NCBI GenBank assembly: GCA_944325235.1
Contig: CALUZE010000031.1
Location: 1 to 10,818, forward strand
DNA length: 10,818 nt
Direction: 5' to 3'
Source of the DNA: an uncultured Elusimicrobiales bacterium
GTDB lineage: Bacteria; Elusimicrobiota; Elusimicrobia; Elusimicrobiales; Elusimicrobiaceae
Position 1 is the stretch's first letter; each line of letters opens with the position of its first letter. The notes beneath the pieces are model-generated. The model saw only the letters and a list, made by a program, of their open reading frames with translations, had not been told where the DNA came from and made no database searches. Below are positions 1 through 7,300 of the stretch, one piece after another. The position numbers and the translations under genes were made by a program.

Positions 1-27
1 AACCCGGAACTAAGTTCCGGGTTTTTT
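1..27 (+). terminator. Intrinsic terminator at left edge
   Basis: A perfect 10-bp stem (bases 1-10 with 14-23, loop TAA) is followed by a T run (22-27) on the plus strand, so it would end a plus-strand transcript entering from outside the window. It also lies just beyond the stop codon of the minus-strand HxlR gene and may work in both directions. The minus-strand U tract would fall outside the window and cannot be judged. Confidence 0.75.
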
Positions 28-37
28 GTTGCCCAAA

Positions 38-418
38 TCAGCCTTTTTTCTTTTTGGGCGGGGGGAGAACCCCGGGGTTGTATTTGCAGGGGATGTGTTC
101 TTCCTGCAGGTAGCGCATGCCCCATACGTTAAGCTCCCAAATGATGGGTACCAGCGTTTGCCCCCGTTTGGAAAGCGAATACTCTGTTTTGGGCGGCACC
201 ACCGGGTACAATTTGCGCACGATAATGCCGTCCCGCTCCAATTCTTTCAGCTGTTGGATAAGCATTTTGGGCGTGGCCTGCGGGATAAGCTTTTGCAGTT
301 CGTTGTAGCGCAGCGTGCGCCCGATTAAATACCCCAAAATAATTCCTTTGTATTTCCCGCCAATGATGTCCATCGTCGCTTCCAGCGGGCATTTGTATTC
401 GGTTTTTTGTTTTTTCAT
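38..418 (-). CDS. HxlR-family winged-helix transcriptional regulator
   Basis: This 126-residue protein matches the HxlR (DUF24, MarR-related) family in length and layout. It opens with a CPLEATMDIIGGKYK-type segment (residues 10-24), followed by the recognition-helix region around residues 40-60 (NELQKLIP, KMLIQQLKELE) and a wing with VPPKTEYSL (about 74-82). Family members are dimeric DNA-binding repressors or activators; several, such as YodB and HypR, sense electrophiles or oxidants through a conserved N-terminal Cys. The matching Cys10 is present, with a second Cys at 111. The C-terminus is a Pro/Lys tail. No strong Shine-Dalgarno precedes the ATG. The gene is divergent from the metallo-hydrolase at 528, which makes that gene and itself the likely targets. 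The family call is firm; the signal it senses is unknown. Confidence 0.9.
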   Translation of the reverse strand: MKKQKTEYKCPLEATMDIIGGKYKGIILGYLIGRTLRYNELQKLIPQATPKMLIQQLKELERDGIIVRKLYPVVPPKTEYSLSKRGQTLVPIIWELNVWGMRYLQEEHIPCKYNPGVLPPPKKKKG

Positions 419-527
419 AAGCAGTTACTTTTTAGATACCTAATTACAAAAAAGTAAATATACTACAAAAAAGTGCATTCTTGCTAAAAAGATATCAAAT
501 TTTTATCCTATTGGGTAGGAGGAATCT
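419..527. promoter_or_regulatory. Divergent promoter/operator region, HxlR and MBL hydrolase
   Basis: This AT-rich spacer separates two divergent genes. TACAAAAAAGT occurs twice as a direct repeat (445-455 and 464-474, 19 bases apart), and an inverted relative ACTTTTT-A lies at 428-434. A further CTAAAAAG at 484-491 is the inverted form of CTTTTTAG at 428-435. Such short T/A-rich inverted boxes between an HxlR gene and its neighbour are typical operator positions. A minus-strand promoter TTGTAG-16-TAATTA is possible within 441-468. A plus-strand TTGCTA (481-486)-17-TATCCT (504-509) exists but would start RNA almost on the ribosome site AGGAGGA (517-523), so the true plus promoter is uncertain. 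Confidence 0.5.
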
Positions 528-1313
528 ATGAAAATAACCCAAATACGCAATGCTACGTTGCACGTGGACTACAAACATACCCGTTTTTTGCTGGACCCCT
601 GGCTGGGGCCCAAAGGCTATATGCCCGGCTTTGAGGGGGCCTTCCATGCGGAAGTGCGCCAGCCGCGCACGGAACTGCCGTTTAGCGTGGAGCAAATCGC
701 CGCGGCGGACGCCGTGATTTTAACCCACGTCCACCCGGACCATTGGGACGATTTTGCTGCCCAAGCCTTGCGCAAAGACATTCCGTTTTTTGTCCAGTCG
801 GAAACGGACCGGCAGTATATTGCCGCGCGCGGGTTTACGCAGGTGTCCGTCCTGTCCGAACAAGGCACCCCGTTCCGGGGGACCGTGCTCTACCGTACGG
901 GCGGCCAACACGGCGAACGCGCTAAAGTGGAGCCCGTTTGCAAAAAAATGGGTATGCCCTATGACGCCATGGGCGTCGTGTTTCAAGCGCCGGAGGAGCC
1001 CACGCTGTATGTGGCGGGGGACACCATTTTCTGCCCGGAACTTTGCCGCGCGTTGGATACGTACCGCCCGGATGTGGTAGTCGTCAATGCGTGCGGGGCG
1101 CGGGTGTTGACGGGCGACCGGCTGATTATGGTGCAGGAAGACGTCAAACAAGTGGCCGACTATGCACCCCAGGCAGTGATTGTGGCCAGCCATATGGACG
1201 CCGTCAGCCATTTGACCGTCACACGGGAGGACCTGCAGCAGTTTGTGCAAGCCCATCATTTGTCCCAGGTCAAAATTCCGGCGGACGGAGAAAGCCTGGA
1301 GTTTCATAAATAA
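528..1313 (+). CDS. UlaG-like metallo-beta-lactamase-fold hydrolase
   Basis: This 261-residue cytoplasmic protein has no signal peptide. The metal-binding signature H66-x-H68-x-D70-H71 (HVHPDH) is followed by a candidate third-site His128 (GGQHGE), Asp165 in a VAGDT motif and His222 in ASHMD, the residue order of the UlaG/Lactamase_B_2 branch that usually binds two metal ions. This branch includes lactonases and phosphodiesterases, and the substrate cannot be read from sequence. The start is supported by AGGAGGA at 517-523, four bases before the ATG. It is a single-gene unit ending at the hairpin at 1330-1363. Divergence from an HxlR regulator suggests induction by a reactive or xenobiotic compound (inference). 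Confidence 0.9.
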   Translation: MKITQIRNATLHVDYKHTRFLLDPWLGPKGYMPGFEGAFHAEVRQPRTELPFSVEQIAAADAVILTHVHPDHWDDFAAQALRKDIPFFVQSETDRQYIAARGFTQVSVLSEQGTPFRGTVLYRTGGQHGERAKVEPVCKKMGMPYDAMGVVFQAPEEPTLYVAGDTIFCPELCRALDTYRPDVVVVNACGARVLTGDRLIMVQEDVKQVADYAPQAVIVASHMDAVSHLTVTREDLQQFVQAHHLSQVKIPADGESLEFHK

Positions 1314-1329
1314 CGCAAGGTCTGTTTGC

Positions 1330-1363
1330 GGCCGCTTGTGCTTTAGCACAGGCGGCCTTTTTT
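1330..1363 (+). terminator. Terminator of MBL hydrolase gene
   Basis: A 12-bp GC-rich stem (1330-1341 with 1346-1357, one G-U pair, loop TTTA) is followed by six T residues. It sits 16 bases after the stop codon. Confidence 0.9.
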
Positions 1364-1383
1364 GTGCCCGGCGAAACGCCGCC

Positions 1384-1437
1384 AAAGACCTACAAAAAAC
1401 TAGGTCCAAATTCCCCGGGGCCTAGGCCCAAAGGCCC
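1384..1437. repeat. Palindrome-rich intergenic element (motif copy A)
   Basis: The spacer holds a hairpin GACCTA/TAGGTC (1387-1392 with 1401-1406), the palindrome CCCCGGGG (1413-1420) and the perfect 12-base palindrome GGGCCTAGGCCC (1418-1429), ending in AAAGGCCC. The combination AAAGACCTA ... GGCCC recurs at 4003-4036 and, inverted, at 4284-4314. It lies after a terminator and before the ankyrin gene, so it is probably a dispersed DNA element or part of that gene's control region. A possible -10 (GATACT, 1461-1466) follows. Confidence 0.4.
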
Positions 1438-1495
1438 TCGTAAAAACTACCGGAAAAAGGGATACTAAAATAAGAGAAGTACTAAGGGGGCAGTT

Positions 1496-2164
1496 ATGAA
1501 AAAAATCTTTTTTCTGTTGGTCGCGTGCTTAACGGTATCGCTGGTTCAGGCGGAGCCTGTGCAGGCCCCGCGCCAAGACCTGCGGATGCAAAATTTAACC
1601 CGCGTCATTGCGGCGGCCGATTTAAACAAAGAAAACGAATTTGGCGATACGCCGGTTTTTACGGCTGCCCAAAACGGCGACGTAAACGCTATTTTAAAAT
1701 ACGGTGCCCAAAGTGTTTCCGGCGCGTTTTTGCTGCGCCAGGGCAAAAACGGCAACAACGTTTTCCACGTGGCGCGCAACGCACAAACCTTCCAGGCGCT
1801 GGCCCGCATGCTGCGCAAATTCTATCCGCAGGATTACAAAATTAAAATCCACCAGATGATGAACCAACGCAACGATTTTGGCGAAACGCCGGTCCACGCG
1901 CAAATCAACTACGGCCGTGCGGATACTTTTTGGATTTCTTTCCCGTATACGGATTTGTACACCAAAATGATGGCCGTTAAATCCAAACTGGATAAAGGCG
2001 GCGTGTTGGCCCAAGTCGCGCTGACGACCGAAGCCGAAGAAGTGACCAAGCTGAGCAAAGACGCCAGCGGCCGCACCATTGCCCAGGCGGCGCGGGATAA
2101 TGCCACCGCCCCGGGGATGGCCCGCGTGATTGGTTTCTTTGCCCGCAACGCGTCCTACCTGTAA
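1496..2164 (+). CDS. Secreted ankyrin-repeat protein
   Basis: This 222-residue protein starts with a classic signal peptide (two Lys, hydrophobic core, probable cleavage VQA|EP after residue 19), so it is expected in the periplasm or outside the cell. The mature part has degenerate ankyrin units: NEFGDTPVFTAAQNGDVNAI (about 47-66), a second around NGNNVFHVA, a third around NDFGETPVHAQINYGRADTF and a fourth around DASGRTIAQAARDN. Ankyrin repeats bind proteins; no catalytic residues are visible. AAGGGGG (1484-1490) five bases before the ATG supports the start. It is a single-gene unit with its own terminator at 2185-2219. The partner is unknown. Confidence 0.8.
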   Translation: MKKIFFLLVACLTVSLVQAEPVQAPRQDLRMQNLTRVIAAADLNKENEFGDTPVFTAAQNGDVNAILKYGAQSVSGAFLLRQGKNGNNVFHVARNAQTFQALARMLRKFYPQDYKIKIHQMMNQRNDFGETPVHAQINYGRADTFWISFPYTDLYTKMMAVKSKLDKGGVLAQVALTTEAEEVTKLSKDASGRTIAQAARDNATAPGMARVIGFFARNASYL

Positions 2165-2184
2165 TTGCCTCGTTTTTCATCCCC

Positions 2185-2219
2185 ACACCTCCGGTCCCCC
2201 TCCGGAGGTGTTCCTTTTT
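2185..2219 (+). terminator. Terminator of ankyrin gene
   Basis: A perfect 10-bp stem (2185-2194 with 2202-2211) is followed by a T-rich tail, 20 bases after the stop codon. Confidence 0.85.
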
Positions 2220-2230
2220 ATACGACAAGG

Positions 2231-2263
2231 AAACAAAAAACCCGGGGTTTGTCCCCGGGTTTT
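2231..2263 (-). terminator. Terminator of dGTPase gene
   Basis: An 11-bp stem (2237-2247 with 2253-2263, loop TTTGT) with an A-rich flank at 2231-2240 reads as a U tract on the minus strand. It lies just past the dGTPase stop codon. The short T run on the plus side may let it back up the ankyrin terminator. Confidence 0.85.
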
Positions 2264-2279
2264 GCGGTTGTTTAAAACG

Positions 2280-3401
2280 TCAGCTGAAGAACTTGATGGA
2301 GTTGGGCAGGATTACGTCCTCCATCACGGTTAACGCAAACGAGTCCGTCATCCCGGCAATGTAGTCGGCAATGGCGGTGTCAATTTGGGCCGGGTCTTCG
2401 TGGTATACCTTGGTCATGGATTTGAGGTAATTGGCAAAGTTTTTAGCCGTTTGTTTGCCTTCGCGGTCGTAGGCGGCATAGTCAAAGCCGTAGCGTTTAA
2501 AAATGGTGCGAAAGTAATCAAACAAATCGCGGATACATTTGGCGATGGTTTCCTTGCGCTGGCGCATTTGGGCGTTGTTGTAAATGCGGTCGTAGTTAAA
2601 CGTGCGCAGTTGGGAAAGCAGCGCGAACTTGTCATCCGAAAATCCGATAAAATCGCGGTCTTTGGAATGGTTAATCAGGTCCAGCGTTAAGGTGTTGATG
2701 ATTTCCCCGTTGGAGGTGCCGATTTCTTCACGCACGTCTTTGGGGATATCCGCCGTGGTAATCAGGTCGGCCTTTACGGCGTCCTCAATATCGCGCCCCA
2801 GGTAGGCAATTTTGTCCGACAGGCGCACAATGCATCCCTCGTAGGTAGAGGGCATTTGGTTGCGGCCGGTGATTTTTTCCAAATCGTTGGGCACTTGGGC
2901 CGGGCGGAGCTGATTATTGGCGAAGTCCTCCCCGCAGTGGCAGATAATGCCGTCTTTTACGGCAAACGTCAGGTTCAGCCCTTCGCCGTAGTTGGCCAGG
3001 TGTTCCACCACGCGGTAGCTGTTGAGCTCGTGCAAAAAGCGTTTGGGGCGGATGCACTGGTCAATGGCGCGTTCCCCCTCGTGGCCGAAGGGAGCGTGCC
3101 CGATATCGTGCCCCAGGCCGATGGCGTAGGCCATATCTTCGCTCAGTTCCCAATTGCCGCTTTTATTGAGCCCGCGGCAAATGGTGGCCGCAATGGTGGC
3201 CACGTGCAGGACGTGTTCAATGCGGGTGCAGATGTGGTCGTTATTGGGGGCAAAAAACACTTGCGTTTTGTGCTTCAAGCGTCTAAACGGAAGCGAATGA
3301 ATGATTTTGGTTTGGTCGCGGAAATATTCATCGCGCAAATCGGGCGTGTGCGGATGGGTGCGGCGGAGATAAATTTCATTCGCAAACGGATTTTTTATCA
3401 T
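2280..3401 (-). CDS. dgt: dGTPase-family HD-domain triphosphohydrolase
   Basis: This 373-residue protein is predicted to cleave dNTPs (classically dGTP) to the nucleoside and tripolyphosphate, helping to balance dNTP pools. It carries the family blocks in order: FRRLKHKTQVF (39-49), RIEHVLHV (60-67, metal ligand His63), LGHDIGHAPFGHEGE (96-110, HD pair His98-Asp99) and SDKIAYLGRDIEDA (195-208, last metal Asp196). The length fits the shorter bacterial dGTPase-like type rather than the roughly 500-residue E. coli Dgt. The ATG at 3401 is the only sensible start, but no Shine-Dalgarno is visible, and a palindrome overlaps the start codon. It is divergent from coaD. Nucleotide preference cannot be read from sequence. 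Confidence 0.9.
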   Translation of the reverse strand: MIKNPFANEIYLRRTHPHTPDLRDEYFRDQTKIIHSLPFRRLKHKTQVFFAPNNDHICTRIEHVLHVATIAATICRGLNKSGNWELSEDMAYAIGLGHDIGHAPFGHEGERAIDQCIRPKRFLHELNSYRVVEHLANYGEGLNLTFAVKDGIICHCGEDFANNQLRPAQVPNDLEKITGRNQMPSTYEGCIVRLSDKIAYLGRDIEDAVKADLITTADIPKDVREEIGTSNGEIINTLTLDLINHSKDRDFIGFSDDKFALLSQLRTFNYDRIYNNAQMRQRKETIAKCIRDLFDYFRTIFKRYGFDYAAYDREGKQTAKNFANYLKSMTKVYHEDPAQIDTAIADYIAGMTDSFALTVMEDVILPNSIKFFS

Positions 3402-3420
3402 AAAATTATGATACCATAAT
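3397..3420. promoter_or_regulatory. Overlapping palindromes at dgt start, dgt/coaD spacer
   Basis: ATCATAA (3397-3403) and TTATGAT (3406-3412) form a perfect 7-bp inverted repeat with a 2-base centre. ATTATG (3405-3410) and CATAAT (3415-3420) form a second, overlapping one with a 4-base centre. The first covers the dgt start codon (3399-3401). Both lie in the only AT-rich stretch between the divergent genes, where promoters for both must sit. This could be an operator, or AT-rich -10 elements that happen to be symmetrical. Confidence 0.4.
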
Positions 3421-3462
3421 ATATATCTTTCTAGAAGACGCCTTGTTAAAAAGGAGATTTTT

Positions 3463-3948
3463 ATGAACGCCGCTCCCGTTGTTTATGCAGGCAGTTTTGA
3501 CCCCGTTACCAACGGCCATGCCGACATCGCCCGCCGTGCGCGCGATGTGTTCGGCTCCGTCATCGTGCTGTTGATTGCCAATGCCAACAAACACCCGTTG
3601 TTTAGCGAGGACGAACGTTTCCTTTTATTGCAGCAAACCTTTAAGGACGAGCCGGGCATCCGCGTGGAGCGCGCCGGCGGGCTGCTGACGGATTTTTTAA
3701 AAAAGCACGGGCTGCGCGTGTTGGTGCGCGGCGTGCGCGGGCCTGCCGATGTGGCGCACGAAATGCTGAACGCCCACTACAACAAAAAATTTTACCCGCT
3801 GGTGGAAACGGTTTTTCTGCCGGGGCGGGCCGAATATGCCTTTTTGAGCTCATCGGCCGTGCGGGAGGCGGTCGGATACGGCGCCGACGTGTCAGACCTG
3901 GTTCCCCCGTGTGTGGCGCAAGCCCTGGCACAAAAAGCCAAAAACTGA
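3463..3948 (+). CDS. coaD: Phosphopantetheine adenylyltransferase (PPAT)
   Basis: This 161-residue protein has the usual CoaD length. It transfers AMP from ATP to 4'-phosphopantetheine, giving dephospho-CoA, the penultimate step of CoA synthesis. Visible motifs are the nucleotidyltransferase start AGSFDPVTNGH (9-19, with T16-x-G18-H19), Lys43 in NANKHPLFS, the LVRGVRG segment (87-93) with the phosphate-binding arginines, ETVFL (115-119) and SSSAVRE (129-135). AAGGAG (3451-3456), six bases before the ATG, fixes the start. It is a single-gene unit with its own terminator, and its promoter must lie in the short spacer shared with dgt. Confidence 0.95.
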   Translation: MNAAPVVYAGSFDPVTNGHADIARRARDVFGSVIVLLIANANKHPLFSEDERFLLLQQTFKDEPGIRVERAGGLLTDFLKKHGLRVLVRGVRGPADVAHEMLNAHYNKKFYPLVETVFLPGRAEYAFLSSSAVREAVGYGADVSDLVPPCVAQALAQKAKN

Positions 3949-3953
3949 TTGCC

Positions 3954-3985
3954 AACCCCGGCACGACGCCGGGGTTTCTTTTTTT
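3954..3985 (+). terminator. Terminator of coaD
   Basis: A 9-bp GC-rich stem (3954-3962 with 3968-3976) is followed by a T-rich tail to 3985, directly after the coaD stop codon. Confidence 0.9.
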
Positions 3986-4002
3986 CAGACGGTACCTAAT
4001 TA

Positions 4003-4036
4003 AAAAGACCTACTTTTAAAATAGGCCTTTTGGCCC
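4003..4036 (+). repeat. Composite motif copy B
   Basis: AAAAGACCTA (4003-4012), 15 spacer bases, then TTTTGGCCC (4028-4036). The inverted form, GGGCCAAAA (4284-4292), 12 bases, TAGGTCTTTT (4305-4314), lies about 250 bases downstream. Both blocks are exact matches in the same order, so chance is unlikely. A partial relative is at 1384-1437. It may be the terminal repeat of a small element, or one half of a long-range RNA pairing with the second copy. Confidence 0.5.
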
Positions 4037-4037
4037 G

Positions 4038-4067
4038 TTGAGCCGGAGGCGGCAAGTTTACTACAAT
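4038..4067 (+). promoter_or_regulatory. Candidate promoter for leader/1301-residue gene
   Basis: TTGAGC (4038-4043), an 18-base spacer and TACAAT (4062-4067) resemble a sigma70-type promoter, with RNA expected from about 4074. It is the best promoter-like pair in the 418-base gap before the large gene; none is obvious between the downstream terminator and that gene's ATG. Confidence 0.45.
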
Positions 4068-4073
4068 ATAACT

Positions 4074-4280
4074 GGAGAAGGATAAAAGGAGTTTGTATGT
4101 TTTGCACCAGCCACAAGTTGCTTGCGTGTCTGTGCTTGCCCCAGCGGATGAAACCGCAGACGGCGGCCTATGGCGCCGTTTCCCCTTTTTCCCCCGTTTT
4201 TCCCTTTCTTCAAATTTTCCGAAATATTCAAGCTGTCTCGTATACAATTTATTTGCAATGTTTGCAGGACCCATTTTTAC
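4074..4280 (+). other. Structured leader or small RNA, function unknown
   Basis: There is no convincing gene here. From the presumed start site come a purine-rich run with AAAGGAG (4085-4091), an ATG at 4097, an imperfect hairpin near 4103-4134, a GCGG/CCGC hairpin (4144-4157), a strong hairpin ACGGC/GCCGT (4160-4179) and a pyrimidine tract (about 4179-4218) able to pair with the purine run. An 84-codon frame (4097-4351) has good ribosome-site spacing, but its product has no recognisable feature and the frame runs through the following terminator, so I do not call it a gene. It does not look like 6S RNA, tmRNA, SRP RNA or RNase P RNA. Either a free RNA of about 255 bases or a regulatory leader would fit. 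Confidence 0.35.
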
Positions 4281-4328
4281 ATAGGGCCAAAAACCGGTAT
4301 TACCTAGGTCTTTTGGCCCTATTTTTTT
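4281..4328 (+). terminator. Terminator inside the leader (holds motif copy C)
   Basis: A perfect 12-bp stem (4281-4292 with 4311-4322) with an 18-base loop is followed by seven T residues. It lies between the candidate promoter and the 1301-residue gene, so it either ends a small RNA or attenuates the large gene. The loop contains CCTAGG, and the whole reads as an inverted copy of the motif at 4003-4036. Confidence 0.8.
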
Positions 4329-4366
4329 GTTTCAGTTTAGCAGATAATTAAGTAAGAGGAGAACTT

Positions 4367-7300
4367 ATGAAAAAGCTACTGTCCGCCGTACTGAGCATCA
4401 GCATCTTGTTTAGCAGCGTCTCTCCGTCTCTGGCGCAGGTACAGGTGCAGGTTGGCCGTCAATTCGTCAAAGGCATGGTAACCAAAGGGGGCACTTCGGC
4501 AGTTGCTCCCGCCGCCGGAAAATTGGCCGAGACCACAGCCAAAATCGTGCCTCAAGCGGGTATTACCGCCGGATTCCCCGGGGTATCGCGGGGGGTAACC
4601 GGTTCCGTTACCAAAAACGTGCCCGGCGCCCGCCAGGGGTCCGTTACCAAAAATGTGTCTATTGCCGCCCATACATCTGCCAATGTTCCCTCCACGCGCG
4701 TTCCTGCTTTATCTGCTAAAGACCTGGATGTGCTGTCCTCCTCTGTGGACCGTGCCGTACAACAGCAGCTTTTCTTGCGCAGCCCGGACATTCGCCAAGC
4801 CGTCAAAGAAGGCCGCACGGCGGGGCTGGCTGCTCGAATTTTAAATTATCCCAACCAAACGGTACGCGAAGGCATGCTTCGCAACGAATTTGTGACCGTG
4901 GCCTTGGCCGGCGATGCTACCCCGGCCCAAATTGAACAAGCCCTCACTTTTTACCGCAAAGATATTATGTCGGCGTCTGACGCGTTTGCCGCACTGCCGG
5001 AAGGCGGCGTGCAAACCTGGTGGCCCGCGCTGACGAACAAGCAAGACGCCGCCCACAGCCCAGTGCTCCAAAGCCATCAGGCGTTGTCCTCGGCGGCGGC
5101 ATTAGGGTTGTTGGGGTCCCAGGAAGATGCGGGTGCCCTGTTAGGTTTTTATAAAAAAGCTTCGCAAAGCACTTTAAAAGATACCGCCGCGCTGATTGCC
5201 GCGCGCGGTTTGTTGCGTCAGGGGGCGTATAAGGAATTGAACGAATTGGCCGCTTTAACGGGCGGTCAAGGTGATTTTTGGCAAGGTATCGCGGCCGTAG
5301 CGCAGGAACGGGATCTGCCCGTTCAGGTGTCGGCTTTGACGGCGGGCGACCCGCAAGCTTCCAAAACGATGGGCGCCTTTTTACAGGCGGGTTGTTTTGC
5401 CAACCGCCTGAACGCCGATCCTTCCCGCCAGGCCACCGAAGAATGGTTGGCTCTGGGCAAACAACAACCGGTCGTGCAGGAACGCCCGGCGGCCCCGAAA
5501 CAAGAGGGCCGGTTGGCCAATTCAATTTTTGCAAAACTTAAAATTAATCTGACGCCGGCGGATTTGTCCGCGGGCGAATTAACCGTAGCCGCTCCGCAGG
5601 CGGCGGCTCCGGTCGCGGCGGCCCAGCCGTCGGGCAGCACGGTCAGCTTTTTAGGCAAGAGCGAATCTTCTTCCGACGGCGTACTGTATAGCGGGATTCC
5701 GGTGTTTTCCGTTGGGAAAATATTCAAACGGGTGGCCAATTGGCTGCGCCGCAAAGGGGGCAAACAACCGGCTGTAAAAGAAGAAACGCCGGCGCCGGCC
5801 CCGCACGAAGACCCGAACCTGCACGACGATTCGGAAATTCACGAAGTATTCAGCAATTTGCGCTCGCCGGAAGCTCCGGCGTCCGCCGATGAAGTCATCA
5901 GCGCCGGCGAAGCCAGCCTGATTCCGGTGTCGGAAAGAGGGTTCAAACTGACCCTGGTGGATGAACAAGGCACGGAACGGATTTTGCCCGTCAATTTGGA
6001 AATCAGCAATCGTTTCCATATCAAAGGATATAACCGCATCGCGTTTACGGCGCATTCCGATTTTAAACACGGCTACGTGGCCGAATTGCGCAACCAGGAC
6101 AAATCCCCCAGAACCATGGCCCATTTCTATATGCGGCTGCAGCCCAACCAAGTGGGTGCGCTGGTGGACCTGTTACCGAAGGCGGGGGTGCAAGAGTTCC
6201 ATTTAAAATTGGAAGCCAATCCGAACGTAGTGTATAAGCCGATTACTTTGCCGGTGTTTGACTTGGCCAGCGGCAAAGAATTGCCGTTGAAAGTGACGAT
6301 GCCGCGCAAAACCTATATTCCCGACTCCAAAATGGTGCTGATGGAAAACGGCATGTTGGGCTTGCTGCCCAGCGGTGCGTCGGAGGCGCAGGCCATTACG
6401 GGCTTGTATGTGCGCCTGCCGAAAAACCAGATTTCCAATTTTGTGCAGGTATTGCGTTTTAGCCCCACTCCGTTTAACGTGTCGGTGCATCCGACGAAAA
6501 ACCGCGCGGACCTGATTGTGCGCGATGCTTCTTTGACCAACGTCAGCTTGGGCAAAACGATGGGGCCGGTGGTAAACGGCGCGTTGAATATGCAAGTAGG
6601 CACGGCCAACAGCATGATGTTTACGATTAACTACATCCTGCCGGGCTTGGCCTCACTGCTGACGCCGATTTTAAAGAAATACGGCGAAAAGAAATTGATG
6701 GTGCTGTCGTTGGCGATGTCCTCGGCGGCGGGTATTTTGGCCAGCGCGGGCGGCTTCTACGGGTTTGTGGAAGGCTTGACGCTGGGGCCGGTATCCAAAG
6801 GGCTGTTCATTACGGCGCTGTTCCTGATGAGCGGTTCCAGCATTTTGAAACAGCTGGTATCCAATTTGTTAATCCGCGCGAACCGCGGGGAAGTCATTTT
6901 GGACCAAGCCAAAGAAGCGCTGAAAAAAGCCGAAACCGAATTTACCGCGGAAGAAAAGAAAGGCTTTGTGCAGATAGGCATGCGGCTGAAAGAATTTTTC
7001 ACGAAAAATTCCAACGTCAGCCTGAAAGACGTGGTGCTCTACAACTTGAGCTTTGTGTACAAAAACGCGGGCACGCTGGCCTTCCTGGCCTCGCCGTACC
7101 TGATTAACTTCGGTCTTACGCACATTACGGGGCACGATTTCGGGCTGGACTATTCCATCAGCTTCCCGCTTTACGCCGCGTACAGCAGCATTGTAGCCTG
7201 GAAAGTGTGGCGCGCCAAACTGCGCGACGCCTATTCCGCCAAGAATTTGGAACAAAGCCAAAAGAACTTGCAGCTTTCGCTGGTGACGGGTTCCAGAGCT

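Noticed and set aside
437..446. TACCTAATTA shared with 3993-4002
   Set aside because: An AT-rich 10-mer in two spacers, followed in both by an A run. It is too short and of too low complexity to claim as a shared site, though it could be tested with the motif family.
481..509. TTGCTA-17-TATCCT as promoter of the MBL gene
   Set aside because: The predicted start would fall on the ribosome site, leaving almost no leader. Mentioned in the spacer entry but not called separately.
720..1409. 229-codon minus-strand frame opposite the MBL hydrolase
   Set aside because: The real gene on the plus strand has all catalytic motifs. The antisense product is Arg/His-rich with no family features, a GC-driven shadow.
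2856..3419. 187-codon plus-strand frame opposite the dGTPase gene
   Set aside because: It is the antisense of the conserved HD-domain coding region and has no ribosome site or recognisable domain.
4074..4280. Possible 6S, tmRNA, SRP or RNase P RNA
   Set aside because: None of the conserved core sequences or overall shapes that I know for these RNAs is visible.
4097..4351. 84-codon frame with a good ribosome-site spacing
   Set aside because: The product is compositionally odd with no recognisable domain, and the frame runs through a perfect 12-bp terminator. Kept only as part of the leader/RNA description.
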